Source of the DNA: Sternotherus odoratus
Taxonomy: Eukaryota > Chordata > Testudines > Kinosternidae
DNA length: 64,000 nt
NCBI GenBank assembly: GCA_032164245.1
Contig: JAVMKO010000003.1
Location: 63,372,390 to 63,436,389, forward strand
Direction of reading: 5' to 3'
A program made the position numbers and the translations under genes. The stretch's first letter is position 1. Every line of letters starts with the position of its first letter. Shown here in pieces: positions 11,371-21,735 of the stretch. A model generated the notes under the pieces. The model was not told the origin of the DNA and searched no databases. It saw only the letters and a list, made by a program, of their open reading frames with translations.

Positions 11371-12863
11371 TGTAGACGTGTTCGTTCCTGCCCGGTGCGC
11401 CTCCTGCTGGGATCGTAGGGGAATCAGCGTTTCCCAGCAGCCCGGGGGCGCCCCCTACAGGGCGATCTCCACGTCTCTCTCACGGGGTTTTGATCAGGGC
11501 TTCCTTCCTGTCCCGGTTGCCCGTACACCCCCACACAGTCGTCCCGAGATTGGCCTTAGCTGAGGCTTGTCCCGTCCCAGCAGCCAGTAGATACAGTCTC
11601 TCTCTGGGTCTGGCTTTAGCTGAGGCTTGTCTTGTCCCAGCAGCCAGTATACAGTCTCTCCCTTAGCCTGGCTTTAGCTGAGGCTTGTCTTGTCCCAGCA
11701 GCCAGGAGGTATAGTCTCTCTCTCTCGGGGGCTGGCTTTAGCTGAGGCTTGTCTTGTCCCAGCAGCCAGGATACAATCTCTCCCTTAGCCTGGCTTTAGC
11801 TGAGGCTGGTCTCGTCCCAGCAGCCAGGAGATACAGTCTTTCTCTGAGTCTGGCTTTAGCTGAGGCTTGTCTTGTCCCAGCAGCCAGTATACAGTCTCTC
11901 CCTTAGCCTGGCTTTAGCTGAGGCTTGTCTTGTCCCAGCAGCCAGGATACAGTCTCTCTCTCGGGGGCTGGCTTTAGCTGAGGCTTGTCTTGCCCCAAAA
12001 GCCAGGATACAGTCTCTCTCTCGGGGGCTGGCTTTAGCTGAGGCTTGTCTTGTCCCAGCAGCCAGGATACAGTCTCTCCCTTAGCCTGGCTTTAGCTGAG
12101 GCTTGTCTTGTCCCAGCAGCCAGGATACAGTCTCTCTCTCGGGGGCTGACTTTAGCTGAGGCTTGTCTTGCCCCAGCAGCCAGGATACAGTCTCTCTCTC
12201 GGGGGCTGGCTTTAGCTGAGGCTTGTCTCGCCCCAGCAGCCAGTGGATACAGTCTCTCTCGTACTACCGAGTCTTTAAGCTACTGGCTCTAGCGGGTGTC
12301 TCCACCGGCAGCCAGGGTACACGGTCGTGAAGCTACTTACAGGTCCCGGGTCCTCAGCAGGGTCCTGCGCCCTCAGGGGTCCAGTCCATGCTTTGCTCCT
12401 CCGGGTACGTGGCAGCCGGGACCCCCGGCCAGTCGTCCGGGTTTGCGGGGAGCCCTGCGGTCGCCCCGTCGGGTTCGTTGCTGGCTCCCGGGGGGTTGGT
12501 GGCCGCTGGGCTCTTGGGCCAATCACTCCCCGTGGTCGGGGACTCTGCTGCCGGGGTCTCGGGACCGTCCTCGTCGGCCACGGGGTATGTGGCCGCGGGG
12601 ACGCCGGGCCAGTCTGCCTCGGCTGCGGGTTTGGGGCCGGGGCTCCTTTCAGCTGGCTCCCACTCGTCGGGCCGACCTCCTCTACCTCCTCTCCCTTCTG
12701 CCGGGTCGACCCCCTCTGGATGGCCGGCCCCGCCTTTTGTGCTTCCGGGGCAGCGATTGCACTTCCGGGGTAGGGGGCGGGGCCGCCTCGGCTCCGTCGG
12801 CCATCTTGGTTCCCCGGCCGGAGCGTCCTCCCGATCGGAGGGGGCCCACCGGGGCCCACTACA
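11371..12863 (-). mobile_element. Gypsy element 3' LTR (1493 bp)
   Basis: Begins TGTAGACGTG and ends CCCACTACA on the plus strand, with TGTAG/CTACA inverted ends. It is nearly identical to 17225-18722. I see one 6-bp and one 1-bp length difference plus a handful of substitutions (for example near 11434, 11775 and 12781). It is the 3' LTR because the ORF runs on the minus strand. It holds the last 169 codons of the polyprotein ORF (stop at 12354) and about twelve tandem ~58-bp units (11551-12264). The length is large for a Gypsy LTR. Confidence 0.92.
11551..12264. repeat. Tandem ~58-64 bp array within the LTR
   Basis: About twelve units begin TGGCTTTAGCTGAGGCTTGT, continue CCCAGCAGCCAGGATACAG and end in a variable TCTCTC/GGGGGC or CCCTTAGCC linker. 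Starts are near 11551, 11611, 11669, 11733, 11791, 11851, 11909, 11969, 12029, 12087, 12147 and 12207. The other LTR has the same array at about 17405-18123. In the transcribed orientation the array lies beyond the stop codon, so it is in the LTR part after the ORF. Confidence 0.9.
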
Positions 12864-15800
12864 CACCTCTCCCCTTAAGTCCGACTCCGGGAATTCGGAG
12901 TGGGACTCTCCTGCCTCCCCTAAGCGGGAAAAAAAATCAGCATTAAGATGGTCTTTACCTGCCCGGTGCCGGATCGTGAAGGCGTATGGTTGCAGGGCCA
13001 TGTACCATCGCTTTAGTCGGGGGTTGGTGTCTTTGGCTCGTTGCAGCCACTGCAGAGGGGCATGGTCGGTTACCAGGGTGAAGGGGCCGCCTGCCAGATA
13101 GTATCGGAGAGCGTCTACTGCCCATTTAACCGCTAGGGCTTCCTTTTCTATCACTGCATATCCCTTTTCGCGGGGGAATAGTTTTCGACTGATGTAGACA
13201 ATAGGGTGTTCGTCTCCGTCGATCTCCTGGGAGAGGACTGCGCCCAAGCCTACTTCGGACGCGTCGGTTTGGACGACGAACTCCCTAGTGAAGTCGGGGC
13301 TGAAGAGGACTGGCTCCTCGCATAGCCGGTCTTTAAGGCGCTGAAAGGCGTCCTGACAGGCGGGAGTCCACCTGACTCGCCGAGGGCTGTCTTTTCGTAG
13401 CAACTCTGTTAACGGGGCGGCTATCGAGGCAAATGCTGGAACAAAGCGACGGTAGTAGCCTGCGAGCCCCAAGAATTGCCGTACTTGTCTCTTGGTCCGA
13501 GGGGCCTCATAGGCTTGTAGCGCTTGGACTTTTCCAATTAGAGGCTTCACCTGTCCGTGCCCCAGGGTATGGCCCAGGTAGGTCGTCTCCTGCCATGCAA
13601 TCTTGCATTTGGCGGGATTAGCGGTTAGACCTGCGTCTCTTAAGGCTCGTAGGACAGCTGCCACCTGGGGAAGATGGTCCTCCCAGCGGCGGCTGTGGAT
13701 CACCACGTCGTCGAGATAGGCCGCCGCGTAGTCTTTATGTGGCTGGAGGAGGCGATCCATGAGCCTCTGGAATGTGGCGGGCGCCCCATGTAACCCGAAC
13801 GGCATCCGGGTGAATTGATATAGCCCAGATCGTGTGGCAAAGGCCGTCTTTTCCCGTGCTTCGGGGCTAAGGGGGATCTGCCAGTAGCCTTTCGTTAGAT
13901 CAAGGGTGGTGATGTAGCGAGCCTCCCCTAGTTTGTCTAGCAGCTCGTCGATTCGGGGCATGGGATAGGCGTCAAACTTCGAAATGTCGTTTACCCGCCG
14001 GAAGTCGATGCAGAACCGCACTGTCCCATCCGGTTTCGGGACCAATACGATGGGGCTACGCCAGTCGCTATGTGATTGCTCGATCACCCCCATTTCCAGC
14101 ATCGTCTGTACCTCTTTTTCAACCGTTTCGTGCATGCGGCGCGGTAGCGGTCGGGTGGCCTCTCGCACTACTTCTCCGGGGTTGGTGCGTATATCGTGCT
14201 GCACGAGGGTTGTTTGTCCGGGGGTTGTAGTAAATGTTTTGGGGAAGGATTTGATTAGTCCCCTGACTTGCCTCTGCTGCTCTTCTGTCAGAGTAGGTCC
14301 CAGCTGTGGTGTCCCTTGGTCCATGGTGCGGGCGGCTTCGGGTCCGAGTTCGGGGTCTGGGGGATAGGGGGTGATCAATAGCCCTTCGCGGTCCCGCCAG
14401 GCGCGCAGGAGGTTGATGTGGTAGATCTGCTTCCCCTTCCCTTTCCCGGGGTGGGCGATCTCATAATTAACCGGGCCGACCTGCCGCAGGACTTCGTATG
14501 GGCCTTGCCACCGGGCTAACAACTTAGATTCCTCCGATGGTAACAAAAGCAGCACCCGGTCCCCGGGCGAGAAGGTCCGGTCCCGGGTTCCTGGGTTATA
14601 ATTCCTCTCCTGGGCTTTTTGGGCGTTCTGGAGGTTGTCCCGGGCGAGATCTCCTACCCTTTTGAGTTGTTCTTGGAGTTGTAACACGTATTGGAGGATA
14701 TTCCGGGAGGGAGAGGGCTCGTGCTCCCAGTCCTCGCGCACTAGATCCAGAAGCCCCTTGGGCTGTCTTCCATACAGTAACTCGAACGGAGAGAACTTGG
14801 TTGAAGATTGGGGTACCTCCCTGATAGCGAGAAGCAAGGGAGGGATTAATTGGTCCCAACGACGTAGGTCTTGGGGAGTAAATTTCCGCAGCATCAGTTT
14901 TAGCGTGCGGTTAAACCGTTCGACAAGGCCGTCGGTCTGGGGGTGGTAAACCGACGTCTGTAATTTTTTTATGCCTAAAAGATCGCAGACCTGACGTAAT
15001 AGTCGAGATGTAAAATTGGTCCCCTGGTCGGTTAAAATTTCTCGCGGGAGCCCCACGCGGGCTAGGACCTTCAGGAGCTCCGTTGCCACCGTTCGGGCGG
15101 TGATGTTCCGGAGTGGGATGGCCTCCGGGAAGCGGGTAGCGTAGTCGAGGATAACCAGAAGGTACTGGAACCCAGCCACACTTTTAGGGAGGGGTCCCAC
15201 GATGTCCATCCCAATTCTCTCGAACGGGGTCCCTATGATGGGTAACGGAACCAGGGGGGCCCGGACATTTCCCTTTGGGCTCACCTGTTGACATTCGGGG
15301 CAGGAGTCACAGAAATTTCGGACCTCCTGGTGGATGCCGGGCCAGTAAAACCGGGTCATTATGCGGGTCAGGGTTTTTTCTCTGCCTAAGTGGCCCGCTG
15401 TTGGGACATCATGGGCCAACCGTAAGACCACTCGTCGATGGCAGCGGGGGACCACGAGCTGGGTTCGGACCTCGTGGGTCTGGGCGTCACGAAAAAATCG
15501 GTAGAGGCGGTCGCCGATTAGTTCGAAGTGGGGGTACGTGTTGGCCTGGTGGGGGGGGTTCGGATTCCCGTTTATTTTGGCTAACTGCTCATAGGCCCAT
15601 TGTAGAGAAGGGTCGGCTCGTTGGTCCAGGGGGAAGTCGACACTGAGGATGGGAACGTCTTCTAGGCTCGGAACCCCCTCCTCGGGTTCCTCCGGGGGCC
15701 CAAGGGACGGGGGGCCCTCTCCCGTCCCCTCGGGGTTCGGGGCCCCCGGGTCGGCCGGTTCACCCTCCAAGGCTTCCCCCCCGGTCGCGGCCTGTTCCGC

Positions 15801-17135
15801 GGCTACCCACAGGAGTCCTGTGAACCCCTTCCAATCTCGGCCCAAGATAACCGGGTAGGCTAGCCTCGGGGCTAGACCCACGTTCAAGGTCCGGGTCTCC
15901 CCCTGTACGGTTAGTTTGACCGGGGCTTTAGGGTAGGTCTGTATGTCCCCGTGAACACATTGGAGATGGACGGTGCCACACGGGGGTCCCGTGTATCGGG
16001 CGAGGTCCTCCCTGACCATCGTCTGGCTGCAGCCAGAGTCGAGGAGCGCCGAGCTCAGGGTCCCATTGACCACGACCGGGATGGTGAGCTTCCGGGGGGC
16101 CGGGGCCCGGGCCCGGGCCTCACCGGTCCAGACCTGCGCGTAATTGCACTCCATGGTAGGGCACTCCCGCCGGAGATGCCCAAAGCGGCCACACGTGAAG
16201 CACGGCCCGAGGGTGGAGTGGCGGGATTCCTCGGGCGACCTCGGACCGGGGGGTGGGGTTTCGAGGGCCGGACCCCTCCGGTCCCGCGGGTCGCCCCGCG
16301 GGGGCTCGCGTTCCCTACGGGCCCGTGCCCGTGCCGGGCCCGGTCCCCACCGGTCTGTGGGTTGGTGGGTGGGCCGGTGCTCTTGTCGTGGTGCCGGGGC
16401 CCGCTCAGCTCGGGGCGGCAGGGGAGGGCCGGCCGGGGCTCGGGCCCCGGCCCCGGCTGGAGTTTCGGCAACCAAGAAGTCTTCCATCAGCTCCACCGCT
16501 TTGCTCAGGGTCGCCGGCCGGTGCCGCATGACCCACGTCCGTCCGCGGGCTGGTAAGATGTGTAAGAAGTGCTCCAGGGCCACCTGCTCAGCCACCTCCT
16601 CGCCCGTCTTCCGTTCTGGTAATAGCCATCTCCAGCAGGCCTCCTTTACTTGCTGCGCGACCACCCTAGGCCGGGCCCCGGGGGGATACGTTTTCTCGCG
16701 TAGCCGTCGTCGAAAGGTCTCAGGGGTGATCTCGAGGGCGTCCAAGATCGCGGTTTTCAGGAGTCCATAATCGTGGGCCTCGGCGACCGGTAAGGCCCGG
16801 TAGGCGGCTTGGGCGGGCCCCGTGAGGTATGGGGCCACCAGGGTGGCCCATTGATCAGGGGGCCAGCGGGCGGCGGTAGCGACTCGCTCGAAGGTGAGTA
16901 AAAAGGACTCCGGATCGTCTTCCGGCCCCATCTTCGTTAATCGTACGGGCACCACAGGGTCTGGGGGTCCCCCGGCTCCGCTGGGGCCCTCGGCTCCTGC
17001 CCTGGGCCAGAGGGCAGTCAGCTGCTGAACCAGTTGCTGTTGCTGTGTCCCCAGCTGCTGCAACAACTGCTGTTGCTGCTGCTGTTGGCTCACGGCCAGC
17101 CATTTAATTAATTTTTCGACGTCCCCGCCCTCCAT
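12354..17135 (-). CDS. Gypsy Gag-Pol polyprotein, Gmr1-type domain order
   Basis: One uninterrupted ORF of 1593 codons encodes the whole retrotransposon machinery. Domains in order: Gag with a glutamine-rich start (17-40), a capsid-like region (about 60-220), an Arg/Pro-rich linker and a CCHC zinc knuckle (C312, C315, H320, C325). Next comes an aspartic protease (D366-S-G), then integrase with an HHCC zinc site (H575, H582, C612, C615) and DDE triad D644, D703, E739 (35 residues between the last two), plus a GPY-like motif (WQGPY, 876-880). RT follows (D1079, YLDD 1140-1143), then RNase H (D1291, E1332, D1357, D1400). Integrase before RT is the reverse of normal Ty3/Gypsy and matches the Gmr1 group. 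Residues 1425-1593 are encoded in the LTR, are Pro/Gly/Ala-rich and have no known domain. The start is the first ATG after an 89-bp leader. No stop or frameshift is seen. It is probably competent or recently so, but activity is unproven. Confidence 0.93.
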   Translation of the reverse strand: MEGGDVEKLIKWLAVSQQQQQQQLLQQLGTQQQQLVQQLTALWPRAGAEGPSGAGGPPDPVVPVRLTKMGPEDDPESFLLTFERVATAARWPPDQWATLVAPYLTGPAQAAYRALPVAEAHDYGLLKTAILDALEITPETFRRRLREKTYPPGARPRVVAQQVKEACWRWLLPERKTGEEVAEQVALEHFLHILPARGRTWVMRHRPATLSKAVELMEDFLVAETPAGAGARAPAGPPLPPRAERAPAPRQEHRPTHQPTDRWGPGPARARARREREPPRGDPRDRRGPALETPPPGPRSPEESRHSTLGPCFTCGRFGHLRRECPTMECNYAQVWTGEARARAPAPRKLTIPVVVNGTLSSALLDSGCSQTMVREDLARYTGPPCGTVHLQCVHGDIQTYPKAPVKLTVQGETRTLNVGLAPRLAYPVILGRDWKGFTGLLWVAAEQAATGGEALEGEPADPGAPNPEGTGEGPPSLGPPEEPEEGVPSLEDVPILSVDFPLDQRADPSLQWAYEQLAKINGNPNPPHQANTYPHFELIGDRLYRFFRDAQTHEVRTQLVVPRCHRRVVLRLAHDVPTAGHLGREKTLTRIMTRFYWPGIHQEVRNFCDSCPECQQVSPKGNVRAPLVPLPIIGTPFERIGMDIVGPLPKSVAGFQYLLVILDYATRFPEAIPLRNITARTVATELLKVLARVGLPREILTDQGTNFTSRLLRQVCDLLGIKKLQTSVYHPQTDGLVERFNRTLKLMLRKFTPQDLRRWDQLIPPLLLAIREVPQSSTKFSPFELLYGRQPKGLLDLVREDWEHEPSPSRNILQYVLQLQEQLKRVGDLARDNLQNAQKAQERNYNPGTRDRTFSPGDRVLLLLPSEESKLLARWQGPYEVLRQVGPVNYEIAHPGKGKGKQIYHINLLRAWRDREGLLITPYPPDPELGPEAARTMDQGTPQLGPTLTEEQQRQVRGLIKSFPKTFTTTPGQTTLVQHDIRTNPGEVVREATRPLPRRMHETVEKEVQTMLEMGVIEQSHSDWRSPIVLVPKPDGTVRFCIDFRRVNDISKFDAYPMPRIDELLDKLGEARYITTLDLTKGYWQIPLSPEAREKTAFATRSGLYQFTRMPFGLHGAPATFQRLMDRLLQPHKDYAAAYLDDVVIHSRRWEDHLPQVAAVLRALRDAGLTANPAKCKIAWQETTYLGHTLGHGQVKPLIGKVQALQAYEAPRTKRQVRQFLGLAGYYRRFVPAFASIAAPLTELLRKDSPRRVRWTPACQDAFQRLKDRLCEEPVLFSPDFTREFVVQTDASEVGLGAVLSQEIDGDEHPIVYISRKLFPREKGYAVIEKEALAVKWAVDALRYYLAGGPFTLVTDHAPLQWLQRAKDTNPRLKRWYMALQPYAFTIRHRAGKDHLNADFFSRLGEAGESHSEFPESDLRGEVCSGPRWAPSDREDAPAGEPRWPTEPRRPRPLPRKCNRCPGSTKGGAGHPEGVDPAEGRGGRGGRPDEWEPAERSPGPKPAAEADWPGVPAATYPVADEDGPETPAAESPTTGSDWPKSPAATNPPGASNEPDGATAGLPANPDDWPGVPAATYPEEQSMDWTPEGAGPC
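12864..12877 (-). other. Gypsy polypurine tract
   Basis: The minus strand reads TAAGGGGAGAGGTG immediately before the 3' LTR start (TGTAGTGGG). A purine tract at this place primes plus-strand DNA synthesis in LTR elements. It is also translated, because the ORF passes through it. Confidence 0.8.
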
Positions 17136-17224
17136 CTCTTGCGTCGGTGTGGCCAGGGCCGGTGTCTCCGTGGTTTGCTCCCCTTTCTCTCAGGGGAGGG
17201 GACGTGCCTGCATTCTCCACCACG
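17136..17224 (-). other. Gypsy leader with candidate primer binding site
   Basis: Only 89 bp separate the 5' LTR and the ATG. Two bases into the leader the minus strand reads TGGTGGAGAATGCAGG (about 17222-17207). This begins TGG as a tRNA primer site should. I cannot match it with confidence to a specific tRNA 3' end. Confidence 0.5.
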
Positions 17225-18722
17225 TGTAGACGTGTTCGTTCCTGCCCGGTGCGCCTCCTGCTGGGATCGTAGGGGAATCAGCATTTCCCAGCAGCCCGGG
17301 GGCGCCCCCTACAGGGCGATCTCCACGTCTCTCTCACGGGGTTTTGATCAGGGCTTCCTTCCTGTCCCGGTTGCCCGTACACCCCCACACAGTCGTCCCG
17401 AGATTGGCCTTAGCTGAGGCTTGTCCCGTCCCAGCAGCCAGTAGATACAGTCTCTCTCTGGGTCTGGGTCTGGCTTTAGCTGAGGCTTGTCTTGTCCCAG
17501 CAGCCAGTATACAGTCTCTCCCTTAGCCTGGCTTTAGCTGAGGCTTGTCTTGTCCCAGCAGCCAGGAGGTATAGTCTCTCTCTCTCGGGGGCTGGCTTTA
17601 GCTGAGGCTTGTCTTGTCCCAGCAGCCAGGATACAGTCTCTCCCTTAGCCTGGCTTTAGCTGAGGCTGGTCTCGTCCCAGCAGCCAGGAGATACAGTCTT
17701 TCTCTGAGTCTGGCTTTAGCTGAGGCTTGTCTTGTCCCAGCAGCCAGTATACAGTCTCTCCCTTAGCCTGGCTTTAGCTGAGGCTTGTCTTGTCCCAGCA
17801 GCCAGGATACAGTCTCTCTCTCGGGGGCTGGCTTTAGCTGAGGCTTGTCTTGCCCCAAAAGCCAGGATACAGTCTCTCTCTCGGGGGCTGGCTTTAGCTG
17901 AGGCTTGTCTTGTCCCAGCAGCCAGGATACAGTCTCTCCCTTAGCCTGGCTTTAGCTGAGGCTTGTCTTGTCCCAGCAGCCAGGATACAGTCTCTCTCTC
18001 GGGGCTGGCTTTAGCTGAGGCTTGTCTTGCCCCAGCAGCCAGGATACAGTCTCTCTCTCGGGGGCTGGCTTTAGCTGAGGCTTGTCTCGCCCCAGCAGCC
18101 AGTGGATACAGTCTCTCTCGTACTACCGAGTCTTTAAGCTACTGGCTCTAGCGGGTGTCTCCACCGGCAGCCAGGGTACACGGTCGTGAAGCTACTTACA
18201 GGTCCCGGGTCCTCAGCAGGGTCCTGCGCCCTCAGGGGTCCAGTCCATGCTTTGCTCCTCCGGGTACGTGGCAGCCGGGACCCCCGGCCAGTCGTCCGGG
18301 TTTGCGGGGAGCCCTGCGGTCGCCCCGTCGGGTTCGTTGCTGGCTCCCGGGGGGTTGGTGGCCGCTGGGCTCTTGGGCCAATCACTCCCCGTGGTCGGGG
18401 ACTCTGCTGCCGGGGTCTCGGGACCGTCCTCGTCGGCCACGGGGTATGTGGCCGCGGGGACGCCGGGCCAGTCTGCCTCGGCTGCGGGTTTGGGGCCGGG
18501 GCTCCTTTCAGCTGGCTCCCACTCGTCGGGCCGACCTCCTCTACCTCCTCTCCCTTCTGCCGGGTCGACCCCCTCTGGATGGCCGGCCCCGCCTTTTGTG
18601 CTTCCGGGGCAGCGATTGCACTTCCGGGGTAGGGGGCGGGGTCGCCTCGGCTCCGTCGGCCATCTTGGTTCCCCGGCCGGAGCGTCCTCCCGATCGGAGG
18701 GGGCCCACCGGGGCCCACTACA
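17225..18722 (-). mobile_element. Gypsy element 5' LTR (1498 bp)
   Basis: Starts TGTAGACGTG and ends CCCACTACA, the partner of 11371-12863. Being upstream in the minus direction, it is the promoter-bearing 5' LTR. It repeats the coding 3' part of the ORF, giving an open frame at 18213-18722 that continues a little into the flank but lacks gag-pol, and the ~58-bp array. The near identity of the two LTRs implies a recent insertion. Confidence 0.92.
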
Positions 18723-18965
18723 CCTTAGTAACCAGCATCCTCTGGTAACCCCTGCCCCCCTGCCATGCTCCCTGCTCACCCCACTGCTATCTCCTATCGT
18801 GCCGTGCCCCCTCCACCATAACCTGAGGTAACCAAAGTCTTCTTTCTCCTATAAACCCTGCACCGTGTGCCGCCGAACTACAACTCCCAGCATGCCCTTC
18901 GTCCGGCCGTCTCTACTGCGCATGACGGCTTCACACACACTTCCCTAGCCGATTATTATATAGGA
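18723..18965 (-). promoter_or_regulatory. Helitron right part with ZNF143-type and NRF1-like sites
   Basis: 18723-18727 is the right CCTTA duplication. Next come remnants of the GGTAACC array. At 18877-18895 the sequence ACTACAACTCCCAGCATGC matches the well-known ZNF143/THAP11 (SBS) promoter element. At 18917-18924 TGCGCATG resembles an NRF1 half-site, followed by TGACGG. These are typical of housekeeping promoters and suggest that the Helitron captured a promoter fragment. Function here is inference. Confidence 0.55.
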
Positions 18966-19194
18966 TGTGTGACTGAGATAAGAGGACGAGACAAAATAGA
19001 AAGTGTTACCATTTACAATGATTTCACCAGATGTCTGCAAAAGGTCTTCGATTAGAGCTGGCCAAATGTAGGATGTCTGGTTCCTGAGAAATATCACATT
19101 TTGAAATTTTGATTTTGTTCCAAACTAAAATGAATCCATATTTTTTTCAAATTTCCCATGAATCAGAAACTCTGAAAAAGTATTCATTGCAAAA
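18966..19194. other. Non-coding spacer
   Basis: AT-rich sequence between the Helitron end and the CR1 3' end. Nothing recognisable is seen. Confidence 0.5.
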
Positions 19195-20370
19195 TACATA
19201 GAATCAAAAGAAGTGTAGGACTGGGAGGGACCTCAAGAGGTCATCTAATTCAGTCCCCTGCACTCAAAGCAGGACTACATAATAACTAAACCATTCCTCA
19301 CAGGTGTTTGTCTAACCTGTTCTTAAAAACCTCCAGTGGCAGAGATTCCACAACCTTACTAGGCAATTTATTCCAGTGCTTAACTATCTTGACAGTTTAT
19401 CCTAATGTCCAACCTATACCTCCCTTGATGCAATTTAAGCCCATTGTTTCTTGTTCTATTGTCAGAGGTTAATAACTTTTTTCACACTGCTTCTTGTAAC
19501 AACCTTTTATGTACTTGAAAACTGTTATGTCCTCCCTTAGTTTTCTCTTACCAAAGCAAAACAAAGCCAGTTGTTTTCAATATTTCTTTTTAAGTGATAG
19601 TTTATAGACCTTTATTTGTTTTTGTTGCTCTCCTCTGGACTTTCTCCAATTTGTCTACATCTTTTGTGAAATGTGATGCCCAGGACTGAACACAATACTT
19701 CAGCTGAGGCATCATCAGTATGAAGTAGAGTGGAAGAATTACTTCTCATGTCCTGCTTACAACACTTCTACTAATACATCCCAGAATGATGTTTGCTGTT
19801 GACTCTTATTTAGCTTGTGATGTACTATAACCCCCAAATATCTTTCCACAGTATTCCTTCCTAGAAAGTAATTTTCCATTTTGTATGTGTGCAATTGATT
19901 GTTACTTCCTACAAATACTTTGTATTTGTCTTTTTGAATTTCATCCTTTTTTTTTCCAGATCATTTCCCAATTTGTCCAGGTCATTTTGAATTTTAATCC
20001 TATCTTCCAAAGCACTTGCAACCCCTCCCAGATTGGTATTGTCTGAAACCTTTGTAAGTATACTTTCTGTGCCATTATCTAAATCATTGATGAAGATACT
20101 GAACAGAAACAGACCCAGAACCAATCCCTGTGGGTCCCCACTCAATATATCCTTCCAAATTGACTGTTAATCACTGATAACTACTCTCTGGGTACAGTTT
20201 TCAACCAGTTATGCACCCACCTTGTAGTAGCTCCTTCAAAGCTACATTTCCCTAGTTTGTTTATGAGGTCATGTGAGCCAGTATCAAAAACCTAACTAAA
20301 TTCAAGTACCACATCTACTGCTTCCCCCCATCCACAAGGTTTGGTCTTTCTGAAATGAAATCTGCTCCCA
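19195..20370 (-). mobile_element. CR1 LINE, 3' part of ORF2 plus 3' UTR (degraded)
   Basis: Read on the minus strand, 20145-19909 encodes a recognisable CR1 reverse transcriptase stretch (LGLFLFSIFINDLDNG, then a degraded FADD-like VSDN box, then ALEDRIKIQNDLDKL). The plus strand at 19195-19260 carries the antisense CR1 tail (GGGAGGGACCTCAAGAGGTCAT). Frames are broken and the catalytic YADD/FADD box is lost, so it is a dead 5'-truncated copy. CR1 encodes an endonuclease and RT for target-primed retrotransposition. Confidence 0.8.
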
Positions 20371-20880
20371 GGGACCCTGATGGCTGTTGAATGAAATTGA
20401 CTTTCTTGTCAACAGAGCTGCATGGGAGGTAGAATGTTTGGAAGCTCTGGAGTGCTGGCTTCGTCTAGTTCTCGTGGTGGGGCTGCCTGGCAGCTGCTGA
20501 CCCTGGGAGTCCATTCTAGGAATTCTAGACTCCCAGTTTTGCAGCATGGAGCTTGGAAGCTCTGAATGCCTCAGCTCAAGCAAGCATTCTCTAGGCCTCT
20601 AGGCTCCCTACTATAAAGCCAGGAGCAAAGCCTTGGTTGGAGTCAAGGCTCACAGAACTTTCATACTCCCAGCTCCATGACAAAGACAGTGGAAGTCCTA
20701 GGTCTGACCTCAGGCAGCCTGCATGATGGGGCTGTTTGTGCCTCTCCATCTCCCAGAGTTGCAGTGAAGGCAGAGTTCCCTGCCTCTCTGCTTTTCAGAC
20801 TCCCAGAACTGGTGGGGAGGCAGAACCCTTAGGATCGTCTTTCCTAAATGGCTACTCAGGCAGCTTGTGTCAAGTTCACA
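20371..20880. other. Unidentified insert between two CR1 pieces
   Basis: GC-richer sequence with CTTGGAAGCTCTGGAGTGC-like words repeated in both orientations (near 20440 and 20550). The neighbours on both sides are CR1 RT fragments covering the same RT region, so this could be an inserted element at the junction of two CR1 copies. I cannot classify it. Confidence 0.35.
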
Positions 20881-21264
20881 GGCATAAAGTGAAATGTATG
20901 TGTCCAAATCTTTTTCAGAGTCACTGCTTTCAAGGATACAGCCCCTCATTTGGTAGGCCAGGCCTGCATTTCTTTTCCTTAGATCTATAATTTTGCATTT
21001 AACTCCATTAAAACATATTTTATTGGAGTGGGCCCAGCTTACCAAGTGAGCCAGATTGATCTGTATGGCTGCACTCTCCTCAGCATCATTAACTATTGCA
21101 CCAATCTTTGTGTCATCCACAAATTTTATCAGGAGTGATTTTGCACTTACTTCCAAATCATTGATAAAAATGTTGAATAGCATTATACCTAGAATCAATT
21201 CCTGCTGATGTAACCCTGCTGGATGATGATTCCCATTCAAAACTACTTTTTGAGATCTATCCAT
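20881..21264 (-). pseudogene. Second CR1 LINE RT fragment
   Basis: The minus-strand frame at 21264-20710 contains LILGIMLFNIFINDLE, the RT catalytic box as FVDDTKIGAIV, and SEKDLDTYI, all CR1 RT motifs. It overlaps in content with the RT region of the neighbouring CR1 piece, so it is a different copy. Coding homology ends near 20888 and the flanking reading frame is chance. It is truncated at both ends. Confidence 0.75.
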
Positions 21265-21299
21265 TTGCCATGTGTTTTATATAGTGCTAACCTGTAGGA

Positions 21300-21730
21300 C
21301 AGGGGTTCTCAACCTGGGGGTTGCGATCCCCCCAGGGGGTCGCCCAGCGCTCCCCGGGGGGTTGCGAGCTCCTGCCGCTGCAACTCGCGGCAGCAGGGTG
21401 GGGAGGGGAGGCCGGCGCGCACCCTGCAGCCCGCCCGCGGCGGGAACAGGCGCACCGGGGTGCACCCAGCAGCCCGCCCGGCCCGGGTGGAGGGTGGGCC
21501 AGCGCGCACCCGGCAGGCTGCCCGCGGTGGGGAGGGGGGACCGGGGCGCGCCCGGCAGCCCGCGGTGGAGGGGGTGGACGGAGCACAGCCGGCAGCCTCC
21601 CCACCCCGCGGTGGGGATGGAGGGGGGGCGGGCGCAGCCGGCAGCCCGCCCCCGGCGGGGACTGGAGGGGTTGCGCTCCGCCCACCCAGCCTGAAAAGGG
21701 GTCGCGGTCTCAAAAGTTTGAGAACCGCTG
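21300..21730. mobile_element. hAT-type MITE with GC-rich core
   Basis: Terminal inverted repeats CAGGGGTTCTCAA and TTTGAGAACCGCTG are flanked by an exact 8-bp target duplication CTGTAGGA (21292-21299 and 21731-21738), diagnostic for hAT. The core holds 50-60 bp GC-rich tandem units with GGCAGCCCGCCCGCGG words, which produce long artefactual ORFs on both strands. There is no transposase. It is inserted in the Penelope-like element. Confidence 0.9.
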
Positions 21731-21735
21731 CTGTA

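Larger units (their letters stand above)
10833..18965 (-). mobile_element. Non-autonomous Helitron interrupted by a Gypsy element
   Basis: On the minus strand the right end (18965) begins TC (TCCTATATAATAATCG) after a host A. The left end finishes with a hairpin CCGTG-TA-CACGG (10846-10857), a 9-base spacer and CTAG (10836-10833) before a host T. These are the hallmarks of Helitrons: 5' TC, 3' hairpin plus CTRR, and insertion between A and T without target duplication. Without the nested Gypsy element it would be about 776 bp. The body is GC-rich with degenerate tandem words CCGGTAACCCC (11080-11370 and 18723-18840). There is no Rep/helicase, so it would rely on enzymes encoded elsewhere. Relatives are at 39911 and 42484. 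Confidence 0.75.

Noticed and set aside
12296..13101. Open frames of 148-237 codons on the plus strand over the Gypsy LTR, and their twins at 18155-18831
   Set aside because: They are antisense shadows of the GC-rich coding LTR and show no domains.
15275..16770. Plus-strand and other-frame ORFs within the Gypsy gag/protease region
   Set aside because: They overlap the conserved gag-pol frame on the other strand and have skewed Gly/Arg/Pro composition.
18213..18779. A 188-codon minus-strand ORF in the right LTR as a separate gene
   Set aside because: It is the LTR-encoded polyprotein tail duplicated in the 5' LTR, without gag-pol upstream.
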